From the NCBI GenBank assembly GCA_013180625.2, contig SNVD02006970.1, positions 62,001-126,000 on the forward strand: DNA of 64,000 bases, written 5' to 3'. Both the position numbers and the translations under genes were made by a program. The first letter of the stretch is position 1; each line of letters opens with the position of its first letter. The stretch is from Boswellia sacra (lineage: Eukaryota; Streptophyta; Magnoliopsida; Sapindales; Burseraceae). Positions 36,423-49,592 of the stretch are shown in pieces. The notes below the pieces were generated by a model, which saw only the letters and a list, made by a program, of their open reading frames with translations, did not search any database and had not been told where the DNA came from.

Positions 36423-39400
36423 ATGGCAGCTTCGTCACTCTCCTGCTCATTGCCTTTTGCAGTGCTCTTTGTTTCAGCAGTGGTGGTACAGGGACTGGGA
36501 TTCAGTAATATTCCCAGTACAGGGGACGGACCCTTCAAGCCTGTTACGGTTCCTCTTGACAAGAGTTTCCGAGGAAACGCCGTTGACTTGCCTGACACTG
36601 ATCCCCGCGTTCAAACGACAGTTGAAGGCTTTGAGCCTCAGCAAATCTCCCTCTCCCTCTCGTCAACCTATGACTCAGTTTGGATATCTTGGATCACAGG
36701 TCACCTCTCTTTTATTTCATCTCTAAATAATATTATATATATATGGTATACAATAGTTTAATAAACATATTTTTTGTTCATTTAGATAATTAGTTGTATT
36801 GTAATTGTATACCATACATAGATTCCTTTTCTGGGGTTTTATATATGGAACTTAGTTGATATATGGAGAAGAGAAGATAATGTTTTACATGAGGCTAAGG
36901 GCATGGCCGCATCGGATCGACTTGGCTACCTAGCTCAATATGAAATTAATTTACTATAATTTAGTGCCTTCTGAATCATCAAAGACAACGCAATATTGGA
37001 CAAAAAGTGGAAGTGGGAACATGCAACGGCGGATCCAGGAATTTACGAGAGAGAGGAATTTAAGAGAGAGAGGGCACTTTAGATATTTCAATATTTATAA
37101 TTTACTTGATGAAACTTAAGGTAAGAGAATCTATTAAAAAATAATAAAATTATATCTATATAGGAGGATATTAGAATTATAAGTGTTCAAAAAAATAATT
37201 TATAAAAAGTATTAATTTTCTTTGAACTTGATGTCAACAAACAAGTAGATTTTCTTTCAAAATTTCTATTTGTGATTGTTCAAAGAAGATTATTTTATAA
37301 TATATTTTTTTCGGTTGAAAAAGACTACAAACAAATAAAATAAAATAAAAGTCCCTCACACATAATTTTTTAATGATATTTAATTGTATTAAAAATTATA
37401 AAAAAATTTAATTATTATTTTTTATCAAGATTTTCAATTTTATACTCGTCTAGTAACAATTAATTAATTTTTTAATACTATTAAAGAAAACATAAAGAGA
37501 AACATATAATTTATGTCAAACTAAATAAATAAGAATTAAAAAACCAAAATTCTATAATTGAATAAAAAAGTAAAAAATAATTATATTAATATATAAACTT
37601 ATATTGTTGTATAGATGAAAGGTTTTTATATGTGAAAGAATTGAGAAAATGAAAAGATAATGTAAAACTTGAAATTAATTAAGTTTTTTAAGAAATTGGT
37701 ATAAGAGCCATTATATAAAATGAAGGGAGTCAGATAGATTTTTTAAATTTCATAAGGGACCCAGGCCGCCACTGGGAACATGCATGCCTCAATGTGGACC
37801 TGGATCAATAAGGATCACACACTTATATATATATATATATATATACATCACACTTATTCTTGTCTAATTAATTAATGGGTAGCTAGTTGAGTGATATTCT
37901 GAATTAGGATTGAATTTGCAGGGGAGTTCCAAATTGGTGACAACATAAAGCCATTAAATTCAAAATCTGTAGCAAGTGTTGTTCGATATGGAATGCTAAG
38001 ATTGCCATTGACACATCAAGCAACAGGGCGTTCCCTTGTTTACAACCAACTTTATCCCTTTGAAGGCCTTAAAAACTACACTTCTGGAATAATACACCAT
38101 GTTCGTCTCAGAGGTATCACAATAATAAATAATTTTATGAATTTCATGGTTCAACAGACTTGTGTTGCAGGCAGATTGATTTCTATATTATTTTTTGGCC
38201 AAGTAGTAATTGATCAGATTCTTCACTCTCAATTTGTGTTGGACTAGTTGTTAATCATCAATGAACAGGGGTATCGATATCATTTATTTGACTGTTGCTA
38301 AGTTAGAGATTGAAAGTTGGGTCGATTAATTTAACTTTGATACGAGAAGCAAGAAGGAAAAATTAAAGAAAAAAAATGCTCAAAATATGTGTGGGTTACA
38401 AATATGACCATGTCCCTGAAAATTTGTATGCTATAACTCTCTATCTGTTGGACGTTCCATAATATCTCTTTGTCGAGTGTCGGACACTGTCAAACGTCGG
38501 ACGAGATCGTAACATGTAAATTTTCAGAGAAGCACCCTAATTTGGGACATGATCATTTATCATAGAAGCCCTCTAATTTCTGTCATTTTTCAAATTTCCT
38601 AAACAGCGATCAATGTAAAAGCTAGCAAAACAATGGTATTATGGATAGATCAGTTCTCTTGTCTTGTGTGTCTATATATGCATCATTTAGAATATGTCAA
38701 ATTGTTTTTTGGTTGCCAGGATTGAAGCCTAACACGCTATATTATTATCAATGCGGAGATCCTTCTATACCAGCAATGAGTGATATCTATCACTTCAGGA
38801 CAATGCCTATTTCCAATGACAGGAGTTATCCCAGTAGAATTGCAATGACTGGAGACTTGGGCCTAACTTACAATACAACTTCAACGGTTAGCCACATGAT
38901 GAGCAACCATCCTAATCTTGTGGTACTGGTTGGTGATGTAAGCTATGCTAACTTGTATCTAACTAATGGTACTGGAGCTGATTGCTACTCTTGCTTGTTT
39001 CCCCAAACTCCCATTCATGAAACCTATCAGCCTCGATGGGATTATTGGGGGAGGTAAAATTCTGATTTCTCCACACCTATATATGTTTTCTAGGAGTATA
39101 TTGCAATGGTTGGAGACTTGGGCCTAACTTACAATATTTCTGGGAACGAATTTGTGCTTTGGCATGCACAACAATAAGGAAATTTATGATAACATATATT
39201 ATCATAAGAGGTTTAGGAGAGTATTACTGCTATGTCTGCCCCTATTGGCTCTTTATTTATCTTCTAGTCAATCCTAGCTTGAAGCAATTTAGCGCACAAG
39301 ATGAACATGTGACATTTGTCCGCAGGTATATGCAGCCTCTACTGTCTAAAGTTCCTATAATGGTGGTCGAAGGGAATCATGAGTATGAAGAGCAGGCTGA

Positions 39401-40765
39401 AAATCAGACCTTTGTTGCATACCGTTCTCGATTTGCATTCCCATCCAGAGAGAGTGGATCATCATCACCATTCTACTATTCTTTTAATGCAGGCGGGATA
39501 CATTTTGTGATGCTTGGTGCTTGCACTTCCTATGACAAATCAGGTGAACTCATAAGACTTGCAATTGGTTGATCTTTATTTTCGGCCACTGTGTCCCTTC
39601 TCATTACCAGCTACTCTATTCAAGGAAAATAGAAGACATAATCATGATACACATTTCTAAATTAATGTTTCATATATATATAATTAATGAGATTCTCTTT
39701 GTTTCTGTACCACAGGAAATCAATATAAGTGGTTGAAAAGAGACCTGTCTAAGGTTGAAAGAAAGGTGACTCCTTGGTTGGTGGCTACATGGCACCCTCC
39801 TTGGTATAGCACCTACACTGCTCATTACAGAGAAGCAGAATGTATGAGAGTAGCAATGGAAGAATTATTATACAAGTATGGTGTTGACATAGTCTTTAAT
39901 GGGCATGTAAGTGAAATGTTATACCCACCTCATCATCATGTTCATGTTAGCTTCTTAAAACTTCAGTTACACAACCGCCATCAATATCTAAACTTAAAAT
40001 GCAAAATTCCGAAAACAATATTGTATGTTTAAATTGCCACATGAATTAGTACGCTTGTTTATATTTAGTTACATCACATGGATGCATAAATTTTTGTATA
40101 TTTGGAAACAATTATACGCACTAAAGGACAGTTTGGAACAATTTATATCAACAGGTTCATGCCTATGAGAGGTCAAACCGAGTATATAACTACACTTTAG
40201 ACCCCTGTGGTCCTTTATACATTACGGTTGGTGATGGGGGTAATCGAGAGAAAATGGCGATCACGCATGCTGATGAACCTGGAAACTGTCCAGATCCATC
40301 ATCAACACCAGATAAAATTATGGGTGGCTTCTGTGCATTCAATTTTACATCAGGGCCAGCAGCCGGTAACTTCTGCTGGGACAGGCAGCCAGATTACAGT
40401 GCCTACAGAGAGAGTAGCTTTGGCCATGGTATTTTGGAGGTTTGTCTCTCTTTTCTTCTCTTTTATACATACAAATGAAAATTTCATTATATTGTTCCCC
40501 CTATTTTTTCACTTAAAAGTATTATATTTCCTTAAATTTTATGTGACCATTAAATGGAGTGTCACCAAAAGCAAGCCTGAAGCCAGCCAATCGCTACTGT
40601 ATAAATATTTTACTCAAGTATAAATGCAATTTGTCCGGCTTGCAGGTGAAAAATGAGACTCATGCTCTGTGGACTTGGCACCGCAATCAGGACTTCTATG
40701 ACAATGCCGGTGATATTATCTACATTGTAAGACAACCTGAGAGATGCCCAGTTGAGGCAAATTAA
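36423..40765 (+). CDS. PAP15: purple acid phosphatase, PAP15-like (phytase group)
   Basis: Seven exons: 36423-36699, 37922-38113, 38720-39053, 39326-39543, 39716-39906, 40155-40439, 40646-40765. Splice phases agree throughout, giving 538 codons, close to Arabidopsis PAP15. A hydrophobic N-terminal signal (LPFAVLFVSAVVVQG) suits a secreted protein. N-terminal blocks (DGPFKPVTVPLD, DLPDTDPRV) and the fibronectin-like domain precede the metallophosphatase fold. All five metal-ligand motifs are present: GDLG (D202), GDVSY (D229, Y232), GNHE (N285, H286), ATWHPPWY (H367) and GHVHAYER (H404, H406). These bind the Fe(III)-Me(II) centre that hydrolyses phosphomonoesters; PAP15-type enzymes act on phytate. 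I prefer the ATG at 36423; an in-frame ATG at 36402 would add MLLHANR. Introns carry a hAT, a small foldback and an exon-like fragment. Confidence 0.93.
37024..37774. mobile_element. non-autonomous hAT element in PAP15 intron 1
   Basis: A 751-bp AT-rich insertion. Left end CAACGGCGGATCCAGG, right end (reverse complement) CAGTGGCGGCCTGGG, flanked by perfect 8-bp direct repeats GGAACATG (37016-37023 and 37775-37782). No coding capacity. Its terminus resembles the CAGTGACGGAGCCA end at 27974. Confidence 0.85.
38397..38566. repeat. small foldback repeat in PAP15 intron 2
   Basis: Ends share aaat.tga.catgtccc and tgaaaattt.yatg in inverted orientation, and the middle contains TTGTCGAGTGTCGGACAC. 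The layout (terminal motif with tgaaaattt, centre with TCGAGTGTCGG) recalls a miniature relative of the MULE at 20871. Borders are approximate. Confidence 0.45.
39101..39136 (+). pseudogene. PAP exon fragment inside PAP15 intron 3
   Basis: 36 bp matching exon 3 (38840-38875) at 34 of 36 positions. The fragment encodes IAMVGDLGLTYN against IAMTGDLGLTYN in the exon, including the metal-binding Asp. It is preceded by an acceptor-like ttttctag at about 39086-39093. Its frame does not connect usefully with the neighbouring exons. Confidence 0.8.
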
Positions 40766-40860
40766 TCTAGACAAGCTTTAGATCGATGCATGGCATTGCC
40801 TTCAACTTTGTAACCCTAATTTTCAACTTTAAATTTAAAAGAGCTTTAGTCATTAAAAAA

Positions 40861-41973
40861 AGGGAAGGAAACAGTGACACCCCCAAGAATTGGGCCAAGA
40901 AACAATCTTATCTCTGTTGTTTGCAAAATGATTTTTAACCCCAACTTTAACACTTTCGTTAAAGAAAACTTAATAGTGTTAGAGTATTAAAGTCTTTTTG
41001 TTGTTGAATGTTAAAATAAGAAAATGTTATTACACTTATCCAACTTGAACCCATGACCTTTTGACAAAAACTAACTTGTGAATAACCTAAGCAATGCAAT
41101 ACTTAATGACATTAAGTTGCAAAACATTTATTTAACATAACATAGAATATAAAATATGAAATTTGCAATTAAAAATATAAGAAACATGTCATAAAGTTAA
41201 TCACTTTAAAACTAAGAATAAACAATGTAAATTAAATAACAGTAAAATTATTAATTTAAAAGTTAAAAATCTATTATGATAATAAATCAATAATTTATAA
41301 TTATAATAAATAGATTTATAATTAAAAATATAAGTTCTTGATAATAAATAAATAATAGAAAAATTGTTAATTTTAAAGTTAAAAATGTATTGATGATGAT
41401 AAATAAATAATTTATCATTATAGTAGATAGATTTATAATTAAAAATATAAGCTAATGACAATAAATAAATGATAGAAAAATTATTAATTTAAAAGCTAAA
41501 AATGTGTTATAATTTATAAATTATTTATTATAATTTTAAATATTTATTTATCATCATCAAAATATTTTTAACTTTAAATTAATAATTTTACCATTATTTA
41601 ATTCACATTTTATATTCTTAATTTGAAAGGTGATTAACTCTATGACATATTTTGTATATTTTTAATTATAAATCTCATGAGTTATATTCAATGTTATGTT
41701 AAATAAATTTGTTGCAACTTAATGTCATTAATTGTTGCATGGCTAAGATGGCTCAGACGTTAGATTTTAGTCAAGAAATCACGAATACGAGCCAAATAAG
41801 TGTAGCAAAATTTTTTTATTTAATATTCAATAGCAAAAACTACTTTAGTACCCTTCCACCGTTAAGTTTTCTCTAACGGAATTGTTATAATGGAAGCTGA
41901 ACGTCACTTTCCAAACAAGGGGGATAAGATTGTTCTTTAACCCAAACCTTGGAAGTATCACTATTTTTTTTTT
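40861..41973. mobile_element. palindromic Mutator-like element 96 bp past the PAP15 stop
   Basis: 1113 bp flanked by 10-bp direct repeats CATTAAAAAA (40851-40860 and 41974-41983). The arms pair over at least 320 bp (40861-41180 with about 41655-41973; shared blocks include agaaaacttaa, taatgacattaagttgcaac, atttatttaacataacat). The pairing appears to continue inward to about 41290 and 41540. The central left arm is repeated with a period of 117 bp. No transposase. It must lie in or just beyond the PAP15 3' untranslated region. Confidence 0.83.
41260..41515 (+). repeat. 117-bp-period tandem repeat inside the 40861 element
   Basis: The block tagatttataattaaaaata recurs at 41311 and 41428 with similar flanks (aaataaataatagaaaaatt, agttaaaaatgt). 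The minus-strand open frame 41201-41461 is a translation of this AT repeat and is not a gene. Confidence 0.75.
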
Positions 41974-41983
41974 CATTAAAAAA

Positions 41984-44429
41984 GCTCTTTCGATCAGTAA
42001 AGAAACCCAACTAAATGCTCTCTAAGCCTCACTCCAAGAACCGCATAAAGAAGCAAAATGTGGAACATCAAATGAGCCTAGCTTAAGAATAATATCTTTA
42101 CCTTTTACGTCTCTACTACAGAATAGTTGTTCCATTTGTGCATTTAGAAATAAGTTAACCATAATTGAAGTAGAAACAATATATTATCTTATGGAAAAAA
42201 CTTAGTTTTACTTTAACATCCCTTAAATGTCACATATGTACTTATTGAATTTAATTCAATATAATTTTAATATTTTGTATAAAAATAACATTTCCTAATT
42301 TTAATAATTTAGAAACCTAATTGAAATCAAATTGCATAAGTCCTTTGTTGGATCAACCTCTATAATTTTACCATTAACTACTTTTTATTTAAAAAAAAAA
42401 AATTATCTCCATACCTTATCTCTACTAAAATCATCTACTAAAATCATTCTCTCTCTACTTTATCTCTACTAAAAATCTACAAATGAAGGAGCTTTAATTT
42501 TAATGTAGCTTTGTTTTCATTTTACGATTAACCTTTTTTTTCTCTCTCTCTTTTACGCTATCCTATCTCTACTACAAATCTTCGAGTTGAAAACATGACG
42601 AGGAAAGAACATTTTTTTATTTAACAACAATTGCAAAGGATAAGGGAAATATAATAATTATTTTTGAATAGTTACTTTTATATTTATTCAAAATTTGATT
42701 TCAAAGAGGGAGAAGATTTGCTTTCAATTAATACCTTAAAAGAAAAATTTATAAAAGATTATGGTTTATAAAATAGGAGTTACTATGATCTACATAAAAA
42801 GTAATTATCTTTTTGTAAAACTATTATTTGTTATTTAAAATATTATTTATTATATCTTTAACAATAATTTTTTTGTGCGTGATTTTCTTTATGGGTAATT
42901 TAGGTTTTTACATTTTTTATTAATATTGGGGGTACAGAGTGTTTTTAGGGTTTTATATAACCTCACCCTACATAAAATTTTGGTTTCAAGAGATATTACA
43001 CCAATACACGTACAAGATTATATATCCCAAATGACATGAAATAAATTTAAAATTATCACATTATTCAACATAATTAACTCATTTACTTGTCAATCATAAT
43101 TAAATATACATAATTTAAATATATATATATAATTTAAAATCAGTATATTCATCGATTAACTAATTATTTTTATTAATTTGTTTGATTTCCAATTAATATA
43201 ATATCTGGTCTCTTTAAATAAGGATTAAAAAAATTGGAAGAAGTTCATAAACACCCCTGAGATTTGGCACATATTATCAAGGACAATTAAACTTATAACT
43301 GACATATCTCTCCCTAATTTTAACTATTGTCACAAGAATATTCATACTAACATATAATATCCCATGAAAGCAAAAGACCCCAATTGTATGGTTGACTTGA
43401 ATAAAATAAATAAAAATACATTTTTCATAAAGAGTAATACTATCATAACATACTATTATGACATACTATTATGAAATACATTTACTTTACAAATTAATAT
43501 GTCATAATTTAACTGCATGGATGTATTTCAGATTTTAATTACACTGATTAATGAAAGTTCTGGAAATATGCAGTTACAAGAATTATAACGGTAAACTATA
43601 ATGTAAATCGACACAGGAGGATTTTACGTGGTTTGTTTATAAAACCTACATCCACGGACAACTATAGACCTGCAATTCACTAAGTACTCATTTGTACAAT
43701 CTTTAGGATCGTTTACAGTACTGACTCACTCTCACACACTAACCTAATATTTGTAAAACAAAATCCCGCCAAGATCTTCAACTCTAGTGATACTGCTCAC
43801 TCTTTGTCACAGATAACTTAACAACACACTGTTAAGTATATCACAACTACGATGTCTGACACTGAATTACATAAACACTTAACTCGCAAGTTCTCTCAAG
43901 TGTCTACTAACTTACACAGACCTAATCAACAATTCATGTACGATTACAACCTCTCATACATGAATAAAACACTCATAAAATCAAATCAAAGAGACATTTC
44001 TATTTGCGTTGAAGCTCTCCTCTTAATCCTTGGAATGCCGTGACATGAACTCCCACAATCAACCAACTATATGTTATGTAAATTACTCCAACCCAAAGAA
44101 TCAACTCTCAACACTAAGCTAAGGCACCTCATTATCTCTAAATCAAGCAGCGATCTCAATTTTTTGAAGATTCTCAAACTAGAACATTAAACCAATCAAA
44201 CAAATAAAAATTAATAAAATCAAACCAAAGCTTACTAATTCCTAATGCATCTATGTGATATACTGTATACCAAAGTTTATTTTACCATATTAGCTTCCAT
44301 TAACATACATAATCACATCCCTAATCATTAATAGCATAATGTGGAAACATATTACAAATCCAAAAATTCTATCATGTCACCTTTGTGTAAGCAATATGTT
44401 TAAGAAAAAAAGCCTAAGAATTTCTCTTA
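41984..44429. other. gene-free AT-rich region
   Basis: No gene recognised. A segment at about 43600-43720 (gacacaggaggattttacgt ... catccacgg) resembles a sequence often met in plant repetitive elements, but I could not place it in a full element. Confidence 0.45.
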
Positions 44430-44893
44430 TACTACAAGAAAAATGGTCTTACGTCTCAGCTGATAAATGACACGTATGTAGTGTCGGCCGATAAACGACA
44501 CATATTTACACGTCTTTTTTTGCACGACTCAAAACGTCCTGACACCTATTCCTATAGGTGTCATTTAGTCAACTCGACACAAACCTCAACGTTAGTCAAC
44601 AAGGCGACACCTTCTAGATTAAAAATTGGTCTTACGTGTTGGTTTTCACAAGTTACGTGTCGTTTAATAGCCAAACCAACACGTAGTTATTTGTCATTCG
44701 AAAGCTGACACGTAAGGTATAAATGTGTGTCGTCATTCAACTGACACCTAAGTGCTTGTCATTCGGTAAACGACACATAATTTATGGAGCTAACAGGTTG
44801 GTTTATTATTTACATGTCGTTTTTTGACCGACACTGATTTAAATCTTTGTTTACAAAAATTACTACTTGTCGATTCTTTTGAACCGGGAAGTA

Positions 44894-44895
44894 GA

Positions 44896-44930
<35 letters not shown>
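44894..44930. repeat. (TG)n(TA)n microsatellite
   Basis: A GT/TG run followed directly by TA repeats inside the left part of the CACTA-like element. Confidence 0.9.
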
Positions 44931-44931
<1 letters not shown>

Positions 44932-45726
44932 TATACATGCAATTGCACAAACACCCTTATGCTATAAACTTAATAGACAACAAATATACAAAACAACCAG
45001 ACCTTAAAAATCCCAAAACACTACAAACTTAATCAAACCCAAATCCCATTACAAACTAACTTAGAACTACACATTCCAAACAAAGTTAGAAATCCAAAAT
45101 TGAACTTAGATCCGAAGGAAACAAAGTTTAATTCTACAACATATATAGTACTAATTTCTTACTATTTAGACCCCATTACAGATCCAAAAATCAAACACAA
45201 CAAATTAAACCAACAAAAACCAACACAAAACTCCAAATGATGCACTATAATCAAGTGATAATTCATGAGTCTAATATACCTAATTGTATAGGCTAAAAAA
45301 AAAACCATAACAAAACCAGCAAAAACAAACACAAAAGCCGACATAAGTGTATAATGTAAATAATACGAAACTCCAAATCCCAACAACTTCAAATCAAAAA
45401 CACTTTAACCAATGCATTTTCCCTCTATTTCTCCCAACAACCAATCATCATAAAATTACTCCAAATGTACCCAAAACCTCAAGCAACCGTACTGCATATA
45501 ACATACACATGACAACCACTATTACAACAAAAGGAAAAGTAACAGATCAAATACCTCTCTTTTGGAATCCTACTAGGCTTTTCTATAACAAGCCTTTAGC
45601 CAATTTGTTGTACCAATTTGTAGGTGTTACTGAATCAACCATATTACATAAGAAAAGAGAAGCCATAAAATGCAGGCAAAATAATTCAAGAAAAATACTT
45701 CAACTCATAAATCCAAAAACCAACTT

Positions 45727-47905
45727 GTGAAGCATTCTGATTGAGAGAATCTTTAGACACTTCTACGCCTCTCAGGATATCCTTAGACACTAAACTAGCC
45801 TTTTTAGTTTTTAACTTATCTAGAATTCCATGAACTTCTTCATTATGTTTAAAACATAATTATTATATCTAACCACTTTCAAACTACAAAAGTTTAGTGA
45901 ATATAGCGTGCATATACAGATGTAATGATCATCCACAGAGGCTAAAAGAAAATGCTAATAGCTGTCAACTTAACTAGAGGTTTAAGACAAAATCTCTAAC
46001 ACATTCCAAAAAGCTATAAAGTTGTGTAGCATATCATTCTGTATATTAACTGAGCAAAATTAACTTACAAATGAAAATTTGCACAAGTTCTAGGGTGATA
46101 TAATAATCAGCAAATGTCTTATTCTAATTAATATTAGACCTAGCATTTCACAAAAACTTAGGGAAAGTTGCATATTTTAATATATAAATAGTGCGAAAAG
46201 GAATTGTTGGGATCCTAAATACACAAGCCTCATTCTAGAAGCCTTAACATAAATAAACACCTGGTTCTCCCTGTGCTTTGCTGTGCCCAATGCCTCTTCA
46301 TAAGAATATGAGGTATTGGAATTTTCTTCAAAAAGGCTCTCTATCTTCGAAAATTGGCTATCAATCTGTCAACAAAGAATAAAATAAATAAAATTTTCCT
46401 CAAGCATGTAGATGCACTTCAAAGAATGTTCTTATTACATAATAATAATGATAAAAGCAAAAAATCTACCTCCATTAGAAGCTTTTGTTTGTTACTTTCA
46501 AGTCTCTCAATCACTTCTATATATTCTCTTTTTTCCACTTTATATAGCTTAGTTATTTAAATATAGTGAACTAGGTTGTAACTAACTTTAATTACAAGGA
46601 TGAAATAATGCTTTGTTTGCTAAATACAAGATTGAAATCGTTTATCTACTATCGACTCTCCTTAATGACATAGTATATTGACTCTCCTTAATGACATAGT
46701 ATATTACCGTTCTCTATTTATGGTGTATTTTTGTGGCACCCCTTTGACGCAAGTCCAAAAATTAGCTCCAAAGTACTCCAAACATCGACATTGATCACAA
46801 ATCTAATTACCAATCAATTAAATGTAATGAGCTATATATAACTAAAAAAACATTAAACGCAACGGAATAAAGTGTATTTATATATTAAAGATATGATATA
46901 ATGAGTTTTATATATAAATAAAATAAAAGGAGGAAGCATAATGAGCAGTTTTACATCATTTGATAGTTGAGAACCATTAATAATTGATACGAGCCTTTGA
47001 AGCAGCCAACTCCATCTCTAGATTTGAGATTGTTTTATCATTTTCTATTTCCACTTCAAAGAGAAGGGTAGGAAGTAGTATTTGCGTTTTACTATTTTGA
47101 AGCTTATTATTGAATCATTATTTACTGGCCCTGATAAGACTTGCTCTTGGCTGCTTTAAGCTTTTCTATTGCTTGATGTATATACGTTTAAAAGTACAAA
47201 ATTTTAGTTCACTTATGTACAATAATGACTTTCCAATTCTTATGATATTTAGGCTAATTTCAATAAAATTGCATACCAGTAAAATGATAACATACATAAG
47301 GACAATGACGAAAAAGAAATGCAAGGAATGCAATAGAAAATTATAATAGAAATAAAAAGAAAAGAAAATCTGTTATTTAACTAACTGTTCATACATATAT
47401 ATCTCACTCAATTCAACATTTTTATATTACTCCGCTTAGTATAAAAACATACGAGCAGCAAACATACAACAAGAAGCCTTAATCAGTAATGCACTTTTTT
47501 TTTTCACTCTAAGATCTCTAAATAACAAATAGAGTTTAGTTTATGAATACTAGGCAAGCCAGATTTATTTTTTATAAAAATGAAAAAAAAAACAAACAAA
47601 AAAAATTACCTAAAATACTATTCATGTAGTAAAATGTTCTGTATATTATAGTTTCTGCTAGTTCATTACTTTTAAATTGAGAGTTAGAAACATTGCATAT
47701 AATGAAATAAAAAGCACATCAAAGTAGAATAGTTGAAACATATTTATCATGAAACAACATACACATTTTACAAAATAAAAACAAGGAAAATGCACCTAAG
47801 TAGAGTACTCGAGGTTTAGCAGCTTCAAAATTGAATATATTCGGGTAGCTATATCCATTGTTAACATGTACCCATTGATCCAATAACCAACAAATGCATT
47901 CTTGC
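45727..47905 (-). pseudogene. possible remnants of the CACTA element's gene
   Basis: Several short open stretches on the minus strand read like exons: about 47810-47905 (DQWVHVNNGYSYPNIFNFEA), about 46985-47065 (EVEIENDKTISNLEMELAAS, coiled-coil-like), about 46255-46370 (SQFSKIESLFEENS, then YEEALGTAKHREN) and 45727-45846 (EEVHGILDKLKTKKASLVSK). The order and coiled-coil character recall TnpA-like proteins of CACTA elements, where a ...EEVLG...-type block occurs. Splice junctions were not established. This is a tentative reading. Confidence 0.35.
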
Positions 47906-47921
47906 AAACATATTCAAAGAT

Positions 47922-47949
47922 ATATATGTGTGTGTGTGTGTGTGTGTGA
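47922..47949. repeat. (TG)n microsatellite
   Basis: A tatatatgtgtgtgtg run inside the CACTA-like element. Confidence 0.9.
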
Positions 47950-49488
47950 AGGCAGTTGCAACATTTTTCAAAATAGCTAGTGCCACAAGAATTCTAGAGG
48001 CAGAAAATAATTAGACACGAAACTAAAAATCTCATTTTTGAAGAAGCAAACAACCCAGAATTTAAAAAAGTCTTGAGTTGCAATGATAGGTACAATATAT
48101 GACCTCCATATCCATTTAAAAATACTATCTAGATACAGCTTGGCCAATAGAACTCTAGCCAACCTTCAACACCTTACTTCAAGGGACTCAAGAAAATAAA
48201 CTATGTATTTCTATTGCTATGACGTTATGATGAACACCATAGAGAGTTCAAGGATTAATGGATAACTTACAAGAGTTAATGTAAGAATTTCTGAATTTAA
48301 CCCATTATAAATTAATATTTACAAAAAAAAAATTAAAATACAGTTGGATAGAATACTTTTCTTGTTTTCTTATACATAAAAAGAATGCAACATTTCATCC
48401 TTCATCATTAGATCACTAAAGCATACAAATTGAATTCATGTATAAATATTAGAAAAAAATTGAAATTGCTAATTTCAACAACTTTTTCCTATAAACTGTT
48501 CTCAAACTAAGCCTAATAAAATTATTTCATATAAATTAAGATTAAATTTTTAATTTATTGAAAACCAAAAGCAAACATAGTATCATTTTCTTGCCAACCA
48601 AAAATAAAAAATATAATTAAAAAAAAACTATGATTTGCAAGCATGGTAGCTCTGAGAAGATCCAAGGCCATAAAAAGTATTACTTTTGACCAATTAACTT
48701 TAACATAAATACTTTGTTCTTATACGCAAAAAGGTACAATAATCAATATTAAAATAAATAAATCAAACCATGTGTAAATACAAAAATAAAACCAATCAGA
48801 TTTATATAATAATCAATTAATTAAAAAGTGCATTTCCTTAATGACGATGGGCCTCTTGGGCTTCAAATGCAAGAACGAATCCAAGTTGTAGGTTCAAGTT
48901 GGAGCTTGATCCAAAGGAGAGTAATCAATGGAGAAGCTAGCATTTGCAGCTGAAGAAACAAAGCTTTAAACAGCCGTAAAGCTCTAGGAGCCTTTAACAA
49001 ACTCCTCCACCATCATAATTTCACTAATAAGCAGTCCATCTCTAACATCAAATTTGAGCAATCAATTACAACAATTTTCTTGTTTCATAACTGATTCACA
49101 TCATACCTCGCTAAACCAAATTGCTAATTCAAATGGACCTCCACACATAAAATTGGCAACCAAACAAAAATCTTAGTAATAGAACAGCGAAACCACAATA
49201 CCCTTCCAAATCAATTTAGCAACAAATGGATTTTAACAAGCATTAAAATGCAACCAAAACTCATTATAATGAAAATCCAAGCAATTAAAAAATTTCAACT
49301 ACTAGTCATTAAATCTGAAATACATTCATAAATTCTTCTAAATAAAATAAATCAAACATAACCACGCGAATAGTATCTATTTATATCAAATAGTACCAGT
49401 TCACTAGTATCAAGAAGCGAAAGCCATTGCTCGAAGAGCTTATGCACAAAGTCCGGATTCGATTTGAGTGACAAGGGAGACATATCTG

Positions 49489-49592
49489 TTAAGTGCAATA
49501 ATTTCGCGTCCAAACACGCAATATCTCCAACAACAGGGCAACATCTACGTTAAGTGCAATAACTTCACGTCCAAACACATTATATCTCCAAA
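49489..49592 (+). repeat. 60-bp tandem duplication
   Basis: gttaagtgcaata.tttc.cgtccaaacac...atatctccaa occurs twice with a period of about 60 bp, starting near 49489 and 49549. Confidence 0.7.

Noticed and set aside
41201..41461. 86-codon Tyr/Asn/Lys-rich frame on the minus strand
   Set aside because: Translation of the 117-bp AT-rich tandem repeat in the 40861 element.
43600..43720. LTR-like segment with ttttacgtggttt and catccacgg
   Set aside because: A familiar plant repeat signature, but a single short stretch without partner or ends.
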